DNA of 64,000 nt from Pseudomonadota bacterium (GCA_023423995.1 JAFAEL010000098.1:62001-126000); one strand, 5' to 3'. Positions 18,041 to 26,847 are shown, numbered from the stretch's first letter. The notes: generated by a model from the sequence alone, not told the origin. Numbers and translations are program-made.

Positions 18041-18589
18041 GCAGCTCGAGAAAGACAGGATCTCCGTCCCGGGCACCATGCCGCTGTCGGGGATTGTGAG
18101 GGCGCGCCGCTCCGAGACGGGCCGGGGGCTTGGCTCGACGGCGCACCCTCTTCCTCCGTCGTCCCGACCGCGCTTTGCTCCCGGGGCGCAATGAGAGAGT
18201 AAGTCGGTCCCTTGCTCGGGGGCGTTTCAGCGTTCTCACCAGTAGATTGGGCGGGCAGTTCGTCCTGTCCGCCGGACCCCGCCCACCCGTCAGGCTGGCG
18301 CGGGCGACACAGCCGGGAGGCCGAGGGCTCAGGCGGCTCGTTCGGGGATGCGCGAAAGGTCCGGCCGATCTCGCCGGCTCGGGGCGCCAGAGACGCCCCA
18401 AAAACAGAATGATCGAACGCCCTGCGCCCTTGGCGGCCCTTCGACCTTGAGTTGTCGAAAGCCATGAAGGTTGTTCACCCGGCCTGGGCTATGAGGCCGG
18501 GCAGCGAAGCCAACCATCCCTGACGGAATGCCCGATGAGTTCCTCGTTCTGGGGCGGGGGCGCGCAGCAAGTTGCGAGACATTGTCTGA
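18041..18589. other. 549-bp intergenic stretch without an assigned gene
   Basis: No coding frame here convinces me. A minus-strand frame (18465 to 18037) is open for 142 codons but uses a mixed third base and a low-complexity Pro/Ser/Arg composition unlike the neighbouring genes. Several hairpins are visible: GGGGCG/CGCCCC at 18381-18399, TCGAC/GTCGA at 18441-18458, and CCCGGCCT/AGGCCGGG at 18478-18501. It could hold a structured RNA, a repeat or a decayed gene. Confidence 0.5.
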
Positions 18590-19921
18590 ATGACGGAAAC
18601 CGTTACCGACCGCGCCTCCATCCGGCTCCTCCGTGACATCGTCGCCGAGCATGGGACCGTCCTGGTGGCGCGGTTCTACGATGTGCTGCTCCAGGACGCC
18701 GAGGCGCGGAGCTTTCTCAGCCACTCGGTCGTGCATGACCGCTTGAGCGCTTCCTTGCTCAAATGGCTGATCGCGCTGCTCGGCGAGGACGACATCCGCA
18801 TGTCGGATGAGCTTCGGGGGCAGCAGAAGACGATCGGCGAGGTGCATGCCCGGATCAAGGTGCCGATCCATCTCGTGATGGAGGGCGCGATCGTCATCAA
18901 GGAGGGCCTTGCCGAGTTCCTGGTGGCGGCAGGCGACATCGAGGCCTCCTCGGCGATGGGCGCGGCGCGGCTGGCCAATGTGCGGATCGACACCGCCATC
19001 ATGCTGATGAGCCAGGCCTACGTGAACGACGCCACCGCCCGCGCGCGTCTCGATGAGGCCTATCGCCTGTTCTCGATCGACCAGGATGTCGCGACCGAGC
19101 GCGAGGCGCAGCGGGCGAGCCTGATGGAATGGAGCCAGAAGACCCTGTTCGGCCTGCTGCGCGGGCAGGCTCAGGTGGGCCTCGACCGGCTCGCCCACTC
19201 GCCCTTCGGCCTGTGGCTCCGTCACCGGGCGGAATTCATGTTCGAGAAGTCTGGGCGGTTCCAGGAACTTCTGGCGGAAACGCATCGGATCGACGGGACG
19301 CTGCTGCCCCAGTTGGAGGATATGGGCCAGCATAACCGGCAGGCCGCTGCCCTGACCGATCTGCAGGCGGCGGTCGACCGCGTCGCCTATCTCCTAGGTG
19401 AGCTCTTCCAGACGCTCACCGCGCTCGAGAATGGGCGGGACCCGCTGACCCGTGCGCTCAACCGCCGCTTCCTGCCGGCGATCCTGGGCCGGGAGATCAG
19501 CTTCGCCAACCAGAGCAAGACCCCGCTCTGCATCATCCTGCTCGACGTCGATCACTTCAAGGCGATCAACGATCGCCATGGGCACCAGACCGGCGACGGT
19601 GTCCTGCGGCAGGTCGCGCAGGTCATCATGGATCATGTCCGGCCGAGCGACTTCGTGTTCCGCTACGGCGGCGAGGAGTTCCTCGTGGTGCTGACCGAGA
19701 CCGCGGTCGGCGATGCCCAGATCGTGGCCGAGCGCATCCGGCTCGCCCTGGAGATCACAAAGTTAGACACGGGCACGTCCGAGGCACTCGCGATAACGGC
19801 CTCGTTCGGCATCGCCGCCCATGGCGGCCACCCGGATCAGCAGTATCTCATCAAGGCAGCGGACCAGGCGCTCTATGCAGCCAAGTCTGCCGGACGGAAC
19901 CGGATCGAAATCGCGACGTGA
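18590..19921 (+). CDS. Globin-coupled sensor diguanylate cyclase
   Basis: A 443-residue protein of DosC/YddV type. An N-terminal sensor globin (residues about 5-160) has the proximal heme ligand His86 in EVHARIKVP and a distal-side FYD tyrosine at residue 30. A helical middle domain leads to a C-terminal GGDEF domain with GGEEF at 360-364. RPSD at 351-354, five residues upstream, is the inhibitory RxxD site. It should make c-di-GMP in response to oxygen or another heme ligand. It lacks a membrane segment. It is convergent with the following gene. Confidence 0.93.
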   Translation: MTETVTDRASIRLLRDIVAEHGTVLVARFYDVLLQDAEARSFLSHSVVHDRLSASLLKWLIALLGEDDIRMSDELRGQQKTIGEVHARIKVPIHLVMEGAIVIKEGLAEFLVAAGDIEASSAMGAARLANVRIDTAIMLMSQAYVNDATARARLDEAYRLFSIDQDVATEREAQRASLMEWSQKTLFGLLRGQAQVGLDRLAHSPFGLWLRHRAEFMFEKSGRFQELLAETHRIDGTLLPQLEDMGQHNRQAAALTDLQAAVDRVAYLLGELFQTLTALENGRDPLTRALNRRFLPAILGREISFANQSKTPLCIILLDVDHFKAINDRHGHQTGDGVLRQVAQVIMDHVRPSDFVFRYGGEEFLVVLTETAVGDAQIVAERIRLALEITKLDTGTSEALAITASFGIAAHGGHPDQQYLIKAADQALYAAKSAGRNRIEIAT

Positions 19922-19950
19922 GGGTGTTCCCGGCGTGACGGCCCAGGTCG

Positions 19951-19966
19951 CCCGGCTGAAGCCGGG
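19951..19966. terminator. Tetraloop hairpin between convergent genes
   Basis: CCCGGC-TGAA-GCCGGG lies 29 bases after the cyclase stop and 6 bases before the end of the opposing monooxygenase gene. It is similar in form to the CCCCGGC-TTTC-GCCGGGG hairpin at 8920 and may be a repeat used as a two-way terminator. Confidence 0.45.
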
Positions 19967-19972
19967 TTCCGA

Positions 19973-20311
19973 TCACTCCGCGGCCTGCGACCGGCTCTCG
20001 CGGCTCAGCGTCTGGAGGACCTCGAAACCTTCGAATTGCGGATGGCCGGCATAGAGCTGCCGGGTGCCGGGCGCGCGACCATGCGCCTTCCGGAACTGCT
20101 CGGACCGGGTCCAAGCCTCGAAATCCGCCTTCGATGCCCAAACCGTGTGCGAGGAATACAGGATGTGGTCCTCGTGCTCCGGCCCGCGCAGCAGGTGGAA
20201 TTCGACGAAGCCCTTCATCTCGTTGAGGTGGCTGTCCCGGTTGCGCCACACCGCCTCGAACTCGTCCGTGGCGTCCTTGAGCACTTTGAAGCGGTTCATG
20301 GCGATGAACAC
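19973..20311 (-). CDS. Antibiotic-biosynthesis-monooxygenase / IsdG-like protein
   Basis: A 112-residue ABM-domain protein beginning FIAMNRFKV, typical of IsdG/HmoA-like dimeric alpha-beta barrel heme-degrading monooxygenases. The GTG at 20311 has GGAG eight bases upstream. FVEFHLLRGPEHEDHILY and SSHTVWASKADFEAW complete the fold; heme-ligand His candidates are in SSHTVW and KAHGR. It lies 222 bases downstream of a transporter binding-protein gene, beyond a strong terminator hairpin, so it likely has its own promoter. Heme degradation is inferred from family. Confidence 0.82.
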   Translation of the reverse strand: MFIAMNRFKVLKDATDEFEAVWRNRDSHLNEMKGFVEFHLLRGPEHEDHILYSSHTVWASKADFEAWTRSEQFRKAHGRAPGTRQLYAGHPQFEGFEVLQTLSRESRSQAAE

Positions 20312-20465
20312 CGTCTTCTCTCCCTGCTGAGCGGGCTCGCCGACCGGCACTACCATCCGGCGCCGAGCGAAAGACGAGGCTCCCCTGCCGCGCCGCGATA
20401 GGCGGGTCAATGGGACATGATCGCCGCCTCGTCTTCCGTCCGGTGCTGGATCGCTCAACAGGGAA

Positions 20466-20489
20466 AGCCGGCCCGCAGGCGGGCCGGCT
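20466..20489 (-). terminator. Terminator of the binding-protein gene
   Basis: An 11-base perfect inverted repeat (AGCCGGCCCGC/GCGGGCCGGCT) lies about 44 bases beyond the stop at 20533 and is followed on the minus strand by TTTCCCTGTT. A second GC-rich palindrome lies between it and the stop codon. Confidence 0.65.
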
Positions 20490-20532
20490 CGGTGCTGTCG
20501 GTTGGCCGGCCCGGGCGGGCCGGGCCTGGACC

Positions 20533-21759
20533 TTAGTTGGCGGCGAGCATCGGGCAGCGGCCATCGGCGATAGGCCGGAAGGCTTCGGCGGCCGGGATGG
20601 TCTGGACGAGCTTGTAATAGTCCCACTGCCCCTTCGATTCCGCAGGCGTCTTCACCTGGAAGAGGTACATGTTGTGGATGTGGCGGCCGTCCTCGCGCAC
20701 CTTGCCTTCGCCGAAGAGCGGATCCTTCGAGGGCAACTCCTTCATCTTGGCCACGACCGCCTTGCCGTCCGTCGTGTTCGCGGCCGCGACGGCCCGCAGG
20801 TAATGCAGCGTGCCGGCATAGACGCCGGCCTGGTTCGCGGTCGGACGCCGGCCCTTCATGGCGGCCGCGAAGCGGTCGGCGAAGGCGCGCGTGCCCTCGT
20901 TCGTGTCCCAGTAAAAGCCTTCGGTCAGGTAGAGGCCCTGGGCATCCTTGAGGCCGATCGCATTCACGTCGGTGAGCTGCATCAGCAGCGCCGCGAGGTT
21001 CTGTCCGCCGGCCGTGATGCCGAATTCGGCTGCCTGCTTCACCGAGTTGATCGTGTCGCCGACCGCATTGGCCAGCGCGATGACCTGCGCCTTCGATCCC
21101 TGCGCCTGGAGCAGGAACGAAGAGAAATCGGCGGCCGCCGAAGGATGGCGCACGCTCCCGACGATCTTCCCGCCTTCCGTCTTCACGACGGCCGCGGCAT
21201 CCGCCTCCAGGGCATGGCCGAAGGCGTAATCCGCGGTGAGGAAGAACCAGGTCGTCTTGCCGGCTCGCAGCAGCGCCAGCGCGGTGCCGTGCGAGAGGGC
21301 CCAGGTGTCGTAGGTCCAGTGGACCGTGTTGGGCGAGCATTTCGGGCCGGTGAGGTCGGAACTGCCAGGGCCCGAGGCGACGAACACCGCCTTGGAATCG
21401 CGCACGACCTCCTGGACGCCGAGCGCGACCGAAGAGAACGGCACGTCGAGGATCGCGTCGACCCCTTCCTGGCCCACCCAGCGCCGCGCCGTCGCGGTGC
21501 CGATATCCGGCTTGTTCTGGTGGTCGGACTGGATCAGCTCGACCTGGATCTTGCCGTTCTCCTTGGCGAAATCCTCAATGGCGAGGCGCGCAGCGACGAC
21601 GGAGCCTTCGCCGGTGGAGTCCGACGCGAAGCCGCTGAGGTCTGTGAGCACCCCGACCTTCACCTTGTTGCCGGGGATCTCCGCTCGGGTCAGGCCGGTC
21701 GTCGCCATGAGGGCGAGGGCCGCCGTCAGGCCGATGCCCCATCTCGTTCGTCTCACCAT
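20533..21759 (-). CDS. Branched-chain amino acid type ABC transporter binding protein
   Basis: A 408-residue periplasmic binding protein of the LivJ/Peripla_BP_6 family. The ATG at 21759 has an excellent GGGAGGA site and opens a signal peptide (GLTAALALMATTGLTRAE). The mature part begins KVKVGVLTDLSGFASDS, a family signature, and contains FVASGPGSSDLTG and the ligand-cleft region WFFLTADYAFGHALEADA. No permease or ATPase genes accompany it. It lies 34 bases downstream of the degradative HMG-CoA reductase gene and is probably cotranscribed with it, so the ligand could be related to mevalonate. Confidence 0.92.
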   Translation of the reverse strand: MVRRTRWGIGLTAALALMATTGLTRAEIPGNKVKVGVLTDLSGFASDSTGEGSVVAARLAIEDFAKENGKIQVELIQSDHQNKPDIGTATARRWVGQEGVDAILDVPFSSVALGVQEVVRDSKAVFVASGPGSSDLTGPKCSPNTVHWTYDTWALSHGTALALLRAGKTTWFFLTADYAFGHALEADAAAVVKTEGGKIVGSVRHPSAAADFSSFLLQAQGSKAQVIALANAVGDTINSVKQAAEFGITAGGQNLAALLMQLTDVNAIGLKDAQGLYLTEGFYWDTNEGTRAFADRFAAAMKGRRPTANQAGVYAGTLHYLRAVAAANTTDGKAVVAKMKELPSKDPLFGEGKVREDGRHIHNMYLFQVKTPAESKGQWDYYKLVQTIPAAEAFRPIADGRCPMLAAN

Positions 21760-21793
21760 CGTCGTTCCTCCCGTGGTTGTTCGTTCGCGAATG

Positions 21794-23080
21794 TCAGCTT
21801 TTGCGGAGGTCCTGGAGGACCTTTTCCGCAACGTCGACGCGGACCGTCCCGCGCTCGACGAGCGTGCGGGCGACCGTCTCGATCTCGTCCCCGACCGCCC
21901 CGGCCATCATAGCGATGTTCTGCGCATGGAGAGCCATGTGGCCCTTCTGGATGCCCGTCGTGGCGAGCGCCTTCAGGGCGGAGAAGTTCTGGGCCAGGCC
22001 CACCGCCGCGATGATGCGGGCCAGACGCTCGGCCGTGGTGACGCCCAGAATCTTCAGGCAGGCTTGCGCGGTCGGGTGCAGCTTGGTCGCGCCGCCCACG
22101 AGGCCAACGGCAAGCGGCAGCTCGATGGAGGCGGACAGGTCTCCCTCTGCCGTCGTCTCGTAGCGGGTCAGGCTCGTGTAGCGGCCGCTCCGGGCGGCGT
22201 AGGCATGCGCGCCGGCCTCGATCGCGCGGGTGTCGTTCCCGGTTGCGAGCACCACGGCGCTGATGCCGTTCATGATGCCCTTGTTGTGTGTGGCCGCCCG
22301 GTACGGATCGGCCTCGGCGAAATGGTAGGCGCTGAGGATCCCGTCCCTGACCTCCGGCCCGCCGATCTCCGCCGTACGCCACACGGCGTGCGCGCGGGCC
22401 AGCCGCCTGTCCGCAAGGTTCGACAGGATGCGCAGATAAACCCGCCCGCCGCTCCAGCGTGCGACGTGAGGCGCGATCGTCTCCGCCATCGTGTTGACGG
22501 CGTTGGCCCCCATGGCGTCACGCGTGTCCACGATGAGGTGGGTGACGACCATCGGGCCACCCAGCGTGTCGAGGACCCGAATCTCGAGATCGCGGAACCC
22601 GCCGCCGAGCCGGACCAGAACCGGATCGCATCCGTCGCAGATCGCCTGGATCTCGCTCCGCCGCTCCAGGATCCGGATGCGGGCCGCATGCGGATCGCTG
22701 ATCCCGACCGCCTGGACCTGGGCGATCATCAGGTTGCCGGACACGGAGGTGACGAAGCCGGTGTCGTAGTTCTGCCGCGCCGCGTTGCAGACCGCGGCGA
22801 CGACCGAGGATTCCTCCGTCGCCATGGGGACGAGGACGTCCTCGCCATCGACCTTCATGTTCGTGGCGACGCCGATCGGGATGTTCATCGTCGAGACGAC
22901 GTTCTCGATCAGGCGGTCCCCGAGATCCGACGGCAGGTTGCCGAAATCCGAAAGCCGCTCGACGACATCGGGCGCGAGGTCGGCGAAGCTCCCCACGAGG
23001 TCGAGGCGCTCGCGCGGGCTCTTCTTGTGAAAGCCCGCGATGCGCGAGCTGCGGTTGGGAAGTGGGGTTCCGTCTGTCAT
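21794..23080 (-). CDS. mvaA: Hydroxymethylglutaryl-CoA reductase, class II (degradative)
   Basis: A 428-residue class II HMG-CoA reductase, the length of the Pseudomonas mevalonii enzyme, which oxidises mevalonate to HMG-CoA. Motifs: ENVVSTMNIPIGVA and ATEESSVVAA (catalytic Glu), RAATHNKGIMNG (catalytic Lys), TGNDTRA (Asp) and GHMALHAQN (His). The ATG at 23080 starts at the usual family N-terminus. No mevalonate-pathway synthesis genes are nearby, and alphaproteobacteria normally use the MEP route, so a catabolic role is likely. Divergent from a MocR regulator. HMG-CoA lyase is encoded 23 kb away. Confidence 0.93.
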   Translation of the reverse strand: MTDGTPLPNRSSRIAGFHKKSPRERLDLVGSFADLAPDVVERLSDFGNLPSDLGDRLIENVVSTMNIPIGVATNMKVDGEDVLVPMATEESSVVAAVCNAARQNYDTGFVTSVSGNLMIAQVQAVGISDPHAARIRILERRSEIQAICDGCDPVLVRLGGGFRDLEIRVLDTLGGPMVVTHLIVDTRDAMGANAVNTMAETIAPHVARWSGGRVYLRILSNLADRRLARAHAVWRTAEIGGPEVRDGILSAYHFAEADPYRAATHNKGIMNGISAVVLATGNDTRAIEAGAHAYAARSGRYTSLTRYETTAEGDLSASIELPLAVGLVGGATKLHPTAQACLKILGVTTAERLARIIAAVGLAQNFSALKALATTGIQKGHMALHAQNIAMMAGAVGDEIETVARTLVERGTVRVDVAEKVLQDLRKS

Positions 23081-23210
23081 CGCCCAGCCTTCGTTCGGCA
23101 TGGGGCAGCTGAGCCGGACAGGAGTGGCGGCAAAGGCCGGCGGATCATGCGGCCGGACTTCAGCCGGCCATCCATCCCCCCTGAACCGGGCTTTGCTGCC
23201 CGTTGCGGAA

Positions 23211-23291
23211 ACCGTACCCGTCGGCATCCCGGCCGCAAGGTATGGTTTGCGCCGATTCCGGAGGCACCGTACCCTCGGCGGCATGGGTACG
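23211..23291. promoter_or_regulatory. Repeated ACCGTACCC operators between mvaA and the MocR gene
   Basis: ACCGTACCCGTCGGC at 23211-23225 recurs as ACCGTACCCTCGGC at 23266-23279, a direct repeat with starts 55 bases apart. An imperfect inverted copy lies between (23236-23250) and the core appears again inverted as GGGTACG at 23285-23291, overlapping the MocR start codon. MocR-family regulators typically bind direct repeats in such divergent regions. Confidence 0.6.
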
Positions 23292-24683
23292 ATCTCACCC
23301 GGTGATGGGCCCCCGCGTCAGGTCGACCGCGTTTTCGACGCTCTGGTCGACCGGATCGAAAGCGGTGCTCTGCCCGTGGGGAGCAAGCTTCCCTCGATCC
23401 GAGCGGCGGCGACATCGTTCGGCGTCTCCAAGAACACGGCGATCAATGCCTATGAGAGGCTGGTCGCGTCGGGGCGGGTCGAGAGCCGGCCGGGATCGGG
23501 CTTCTACGTTTCTGGCCGCAAGCCGCTTCCGCCCCCGGCGCTGCAGCCGGCCGCGATCGAGGCCGTGGACAGCGTCTGGCTGCTGCGCGAGCAGCTCGAG
23601 CGCCATTACGAGGTCCGGGTGGGCGACGGCCGCCCACCACCGTCCTGGATGGAAGGGTCGGAGGTGGGCCGGCACCTGTGGGGGCATTCGGGACGGGGCC
23701 GTGCCCTGCAGGAGAGCTATGGCTCTCCGTTCGGCTACCTGCCGCTCCGCCAGGCGCTCGCCCTGACCCTGGCGGAACGCTCGATCCGGGCTGTCGCGGA
23801 CAACATCCTGCTGACCGCGGGTGCGAACCACGCGCTCGACCTCATCGTGCGCCAGCTCGTTTCGCCCGAGCAGCCGGTGCTTGTCGACGCTCCCGGCTAT
23901 TACCCGCTCTTCGGAAAGCTGCATCTCGCCCGGGCCAGGCTCGTCGGCGTTCGCCGCAGCGAGGACGGGCCCGACCCCGAGGACCTCGCCGCCAAGATCG
24001 CCGCGACAGGCGCGAAGCTGTTCTTCACGCAGTCGCTGGCGCACAACCCGACGGGCTGCTCGATCACGCTTCCGGTCGCGCACCGAATCCTCGGGATCGC
24101 CGGGGCGGCCGGCCTGCAGGTCGTCGAGAGCGATCCGTTCGGCGACGTGCTGCCGGCCATGAGCCCGCGTCTTGCCGCGCTCGATGGGCTGGAACGGGTG
24201 ATCTATGTAGGCACCTTCGCCAAGACCCTGTCCGCGAGCCTCAGGTCCGGCTTCATCGCGGCAAACGCCGCCCTGCTGGGCAGCCTGCTCGATCTGAAGA
24301 TGGTCACGACCGTCAACAGCTCCGGCTTCGTCGAGCGGGCGCTCCATGGCCTCATCGAGAGAGGGCATTATCGGAAGCACCTCCGACGGCTTTCGGCCCG
24401 CATCGAAGCTGCGGCCGGGCAGGCGCAAGGCGTCCTCGGGCGGCTTGGGCTGCCGGTCTTCGGGGCCCCCGCGGGCGGGTTCTACATCTGGTGCGAACTG
24501 CCCTCCGGCACCGACCTGGAGGAGCTCTCGCGCCGCGCGGCGGCGGAAAGCATCCTGTTCGCGCCCGGAACCATCTTCAGCCCCGACGGACATTCCACGG
24601 CACCGACGACCCGGCTCAACGTCGCCCATGTGGGCGATCCGCGTTTCGAGGCCTTCATGCGACGGGAGTTGAAGGCGCCGTGA
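23283..24683 (+). CDS. MocR/PdxR family regulator (GntR HTH plus aminotransferase domain)
   Basis: A 466-residue chimera: a GntR winged helix at residues about 10-80 (GSKLPSIRAAATSFGVSKNT) joined to a fold-type I aminotransferase domain with ILLTAGANHALDLI, AHNPTGCSI and the cofactor lysine in GTFAKTLSASLRSGF. Such proteins use PLP adducts as effectors. The divergent position next to mvaA makes the mvaA/binding-protein operon its likely target, though an amine effector is not obvious for mevalonate. The start at 23283 puts the winged helix at the usual position. Confidence 0.92.
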   Translation: MGTISPGDGPPRQVDRVFDALVDRIESGALPVGSKLPSIRAAATSFGVSKNTAINAYERLVASGRVESRPGSGFYVSGRKPLPPPALQPAAIEAVDSVWLLREQLERHYEVRVGDGRPPPSWMEGSEVGRHLWGHSGRGRALQESYGSPFGYLPLRQALALTLAERSIRAVADNILLTAGANHALDLIVRQLVSPEQPVLVDAPGYYPLFGKLHLARARLVGVRRSEDGPDPEDLAAKIAATGAKLFFTQSLAHNPTGCSITLPVAHRILGIAGAAGLQVVESDPFGDVLPAMSPRLAALDGLERVIYVGTFAKTLSASLRSGFIAANAALLGSLLDLKMVTTVNSSGFVERALHGLIERGHYRKHLRRLSARIEAAAGQAQGVLGRLGLPVFGAPAGGFYIWCELPSGTDLEELSRRAAAESILFAPGTIFSPDGHSTAPTTRLNVAHVGDPRFEAFMRRELKAP

Positions 24684-24752
24684 GCCTGCAGGGCCGCGCG
24701 CCCAGCGCGCCGCTCCGCTATAAGGACGCAACAACAAATCCAGGGTACGGGG

Positions 24753-25214
24753 ATGAAAATGCGCACAGAGGTGGACGGAGATGGGAGGCTGGCCTCTGCA
24801 TCTTCCCGGGAGGACAGACCGCGTGGCGATCTGACTGTGCGAACCATCGCCATGCCCGCCGACACGAATGCGAATGGCGACATCTTCGGCGGCTGGGTGA
24901 TGGCCCAGATGGATATCGCGGGCGGCATCGCGGGCGTCGAGCGTGCGCAGGGGCGCGTCGTCACGGTCGCCGTGGATGCGATGACCTTCATCCGCCCAGT
25001 CCGCGTCGGGGACGTGCTGTGCGTCTATACGCGCGTCACCTCCGTGGGCCGGACGTCGATGAAGATCGAGATCGAGGCCTGGGCCCGGCGCTTCCGCCAG
25101 GATTATCGGGAGAAGGTGACAGAGGCGACGTTCACCTTCGTGGCCATCGACGAGGAGGGCCGCCCGCGCCCGGTTCCCGCCCTGATGGCCGGCACCTCCG
25201 ACCACGTTCTCTGA
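24753..25214 (+). CDS. Acyl-CoA thioesterase, hotdog fold (YciA-like)
   Basis: A 153-residue hotdog-fold thioesterase. The core motif MPADTNANGDIFGGWVMAQMD (residues about 34-54) includes the Asn/Asp active-site region of YciA, followed by VTVAVDAMTFIRPVRVGD. It would hydrolyse short- to medium-chain acyl-CoA in the cytoplasm. The N-terminal 25 residues are extra and of low complexity. It is followed with one base between by a small hypothetical gene. Confidence 0.9.
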   Translation: MKMRTEVDGDGRLASASSREDRPRGDLTVRTIAMPADTNANGDIFGGWVMAQMDIAGGIAGVERAQGRVVTVAVDAMTFIRPVRVGDVLCVYTRVTSVGRTSMKIEIEAWARRFRQDYREKVTEATFTFVAIDEEGRPRPVPALMAGTSDHVL

Positions 25215-25215
25215 G

Positions 25216-25746
25216 ATGGCACGCGCGCCGAAGCTGAAGGTCTATTGCGCGCCGATGGGCTTCCACGACGCGCTCGTCGCCGCGCCGAGTCAGAAAGCGG
25301 CGCTCAAGGCCTGGGGCACGACGACGGATCTCTTCGCTGCGGGCCGGGCGTCCATCGTGGAGGACCCGGAGTTGCAGAAGCTGGCGCTCGCGCGTCCGGG
25401 CGAAGTGGTCAAGCATTCGCGCGGGAACGAGGCGGCGATCCTGCAGGATATCGAGGCGACCGAGGGAAAGCGGAAGCCGTCGCGGGCCAAGGCGCCGGCG
25501 CCCAAAACCAAGGCAGCGCCGCCGCCGGACCGGTCGAAACTCGAGGGTGCGGAACGAGAATTGGACGCTGCGAAACGGGCACTGGACGCCCGCCTCGCGG
25601 AATTGGCACGGCAGCGCACCGAGCTGGACGCGGAGGAGCGCACCGCCCGGCAGGATGGCGAGGCGCGCATCTTCGAACTCGAACGGGCGAGAGCAAAGGC
25701 CGCCCGCGACTACGAAGCTGCCCTCAAGCGCCACGCCCGAAGCTGA
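25216..25746 (+). CDS. Hypothetical coiled-coil protein
   Basis: A 176-residue protein I do not recognise by name. The N-terminal 75 residues look folded (KVYCAPMGFHDALVAAPSQ, then KAWGTTTDLFAAG), a Lys/Pro/Ala linker follows, and residues about 110-170 form a charged coiled coil. It starts one base after the thioesterase stop, so both are translated from one message. Similar architectures are often labelled cell-envelope biogenesis protein TolA, but no membrane anchor or TolA domain is visible. Confidence 0.7.
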   Translation: MARAPKLKVYCAPMGFHDALVAAPSQKAALKAWGTTTDLFAAGRASIVEDPELQKLALARPGEVVKHSRGNEAAILQDIEATEGKRKPSRAKAPAPKTKAAPPPDRSKLEGAERELDAAKRALDARLAELARQRTELDAEERTARQDGEARIFELERARAKAARDYEAALKRHARS

Positions 25747-25779
25747 TCGGAGGACCTGCGCGACGAGTCTGCGCGGTGT

Positions 25780-26082
25780 CTAGCCCGCCTCGGCGCCCGA
25801 CCGCCGGTTCGCCAGTTCGAGCAGCACGTCGGCATGGCAGGGCTGATCGAGCCGGCACCAGCAGGCGAGGTTCCTGCCGCGGAGCGGATCGAGCCAGTCG
25901 GGCCGGACCTCTAAAATCTCGTCGGCGTGCAGGCGGAAGAGCCGGATGCTCTCCTCGCGGCTGCTCTCGGGGCCGATCGCGTAGGGGTTGCCCCAGATCG
26001 TGCTCCGGTCGACCTTCACGGTCCCGGGCGGCATGCGCCAGCCCTGGCGACGGCTGAGCTGGATCCGGACCGGCAGCGTCAT
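25780..26082 (-). CDS. DUF4326 domain protein
   Basis: A 100-residue small protein with the DUF4326 pattern: an N-terminal PVRIQLSRRQGWRMPPGTV, then VDRSTIWGNPYAIG, and a C-terminal GRNLACWCRLDQPCHADVLLE whose Cys and His could bind a metal. Members occur in phages and bacterial chromosomes; biochemical function is not established. It points opposite to its neighbours. Confidence 0.82.
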   Translation of the reverse strand: MTLPVRIQLSRRQGWRMPPGTVKVDRSTIWGNPYAIGPESSREESIRLFRLHADEILEVRPDWLDPLRGRNLACWCRLDQPCHADVLLELANRRSGAEAG

Positions 26083-26252
26083 GGCGCCCTTCTCATGCTC
26101 GGCGTCCTCCTGGTTCCCTCGACCGATTGAGCCGCTGCCGGCCGCCGCGCCGGCTCGGATGCGATTTCAGATGAAACGCGACGGCCCTCAGCTGCAACAG
26201 GGAGGACACCCATACAGGGGAGAAGCAGATCGTTGCCAAGCTGGAGACGATC

Positions 26253-26645
26253 ATGCCTCTGACCTTCACGAATACGCTGTCGGGATCTGCGAAGCGGCAG
26301 CATTCGGGCCCGAAGCAGCTGCGGTCCGGCCTGCTGCTGGGATCGGCGGTCGCGGGGCCGCTGGTCGTCGGTCTCGCCGAGCTTCGCGCGGAGGCGGCCC
26401 CGGCGGCCGGCACGCAGCAGCATCGGACAGGCGCCGAGATGGCGACCCGGGCCTCCTTCTATGGCGGCGGGCACTGGCATGCCTACGGCACCGGCCCGGG
26501 CAGGAAGCCCTCCGGCAAGGACGCCGCCCGGATTGAGGCGCCTTCCGCCGAATTCCTCAGCACCCGGCCGTCGCGCGAGCACGGCGAGCGGCGAGGGCGG
26601 TCGCGCGCCCGTGGCGACACGGCCAATGAGCGCAATGCCCGGTGA
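26253..26645 (+). CDS. Hypothetical small secreted or membrane protein
   Basis: A 130-residue unrecognised protein. GGAG precedes the ATG by nine bases. A hydrophobic stretch near residues 26-48 (GLLLGSAVAGPLVVGLAEL) could be a signal or anchor, then a Gly/His patch (FYGGGHWHAYGTGPG) and a basic disordered tail. The FYGGGHWHAYGTGPG patch resembles small rhizobial secreted proteins with repeated Gly-His. No partner is evident. Confidence 0.5.
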   Translation: MPLTFTNTLSGSAKRQHSGPKQLRSGLLLGSAVAGPLVVGLAELRAEAAPAAGTQQHRTGAEMATRASFYGGGHWHAYGTGPGRKPSGKDAARIEAPSAEFLSTRPSREHGERRGRSRARGDTANERNAR

Positions 26646-26847
26646 CTCGATCGCCCGCATGCGCGGGCTCAGGCGCAGATCGGGCCGGCCTCGCGGTGCA
26701 AATCCGCGGCGGACCAGCGGCGACCCAGTCGGGCTCCTGATGTCGGGCCGCATTGCGGTCGCGAACCAGGAGCGAGCTTGCGATGCCTTGCCAGCCGAAA
26801 GTCGATGTCGGGACCGAAGCGAGTACACGAGCCGGGGCGAGAGCGAC

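Noticed and set aside
18381-18404. GGGGCG/CGCCCC hairpin with an adjacent A-run as an intrinsic terminator
   Set aside because: The A-run is on the wrong side: the T-run would precede the hairpin on the minus strand and no T-run follows on the plus strand.
18037-18465. 142-codon minus-strand ORF as a gene
   Set aside because: Third-base composition is mixed compared with real genes here, there is no ribosome site, and it overlaps the end of the GlcG gene.
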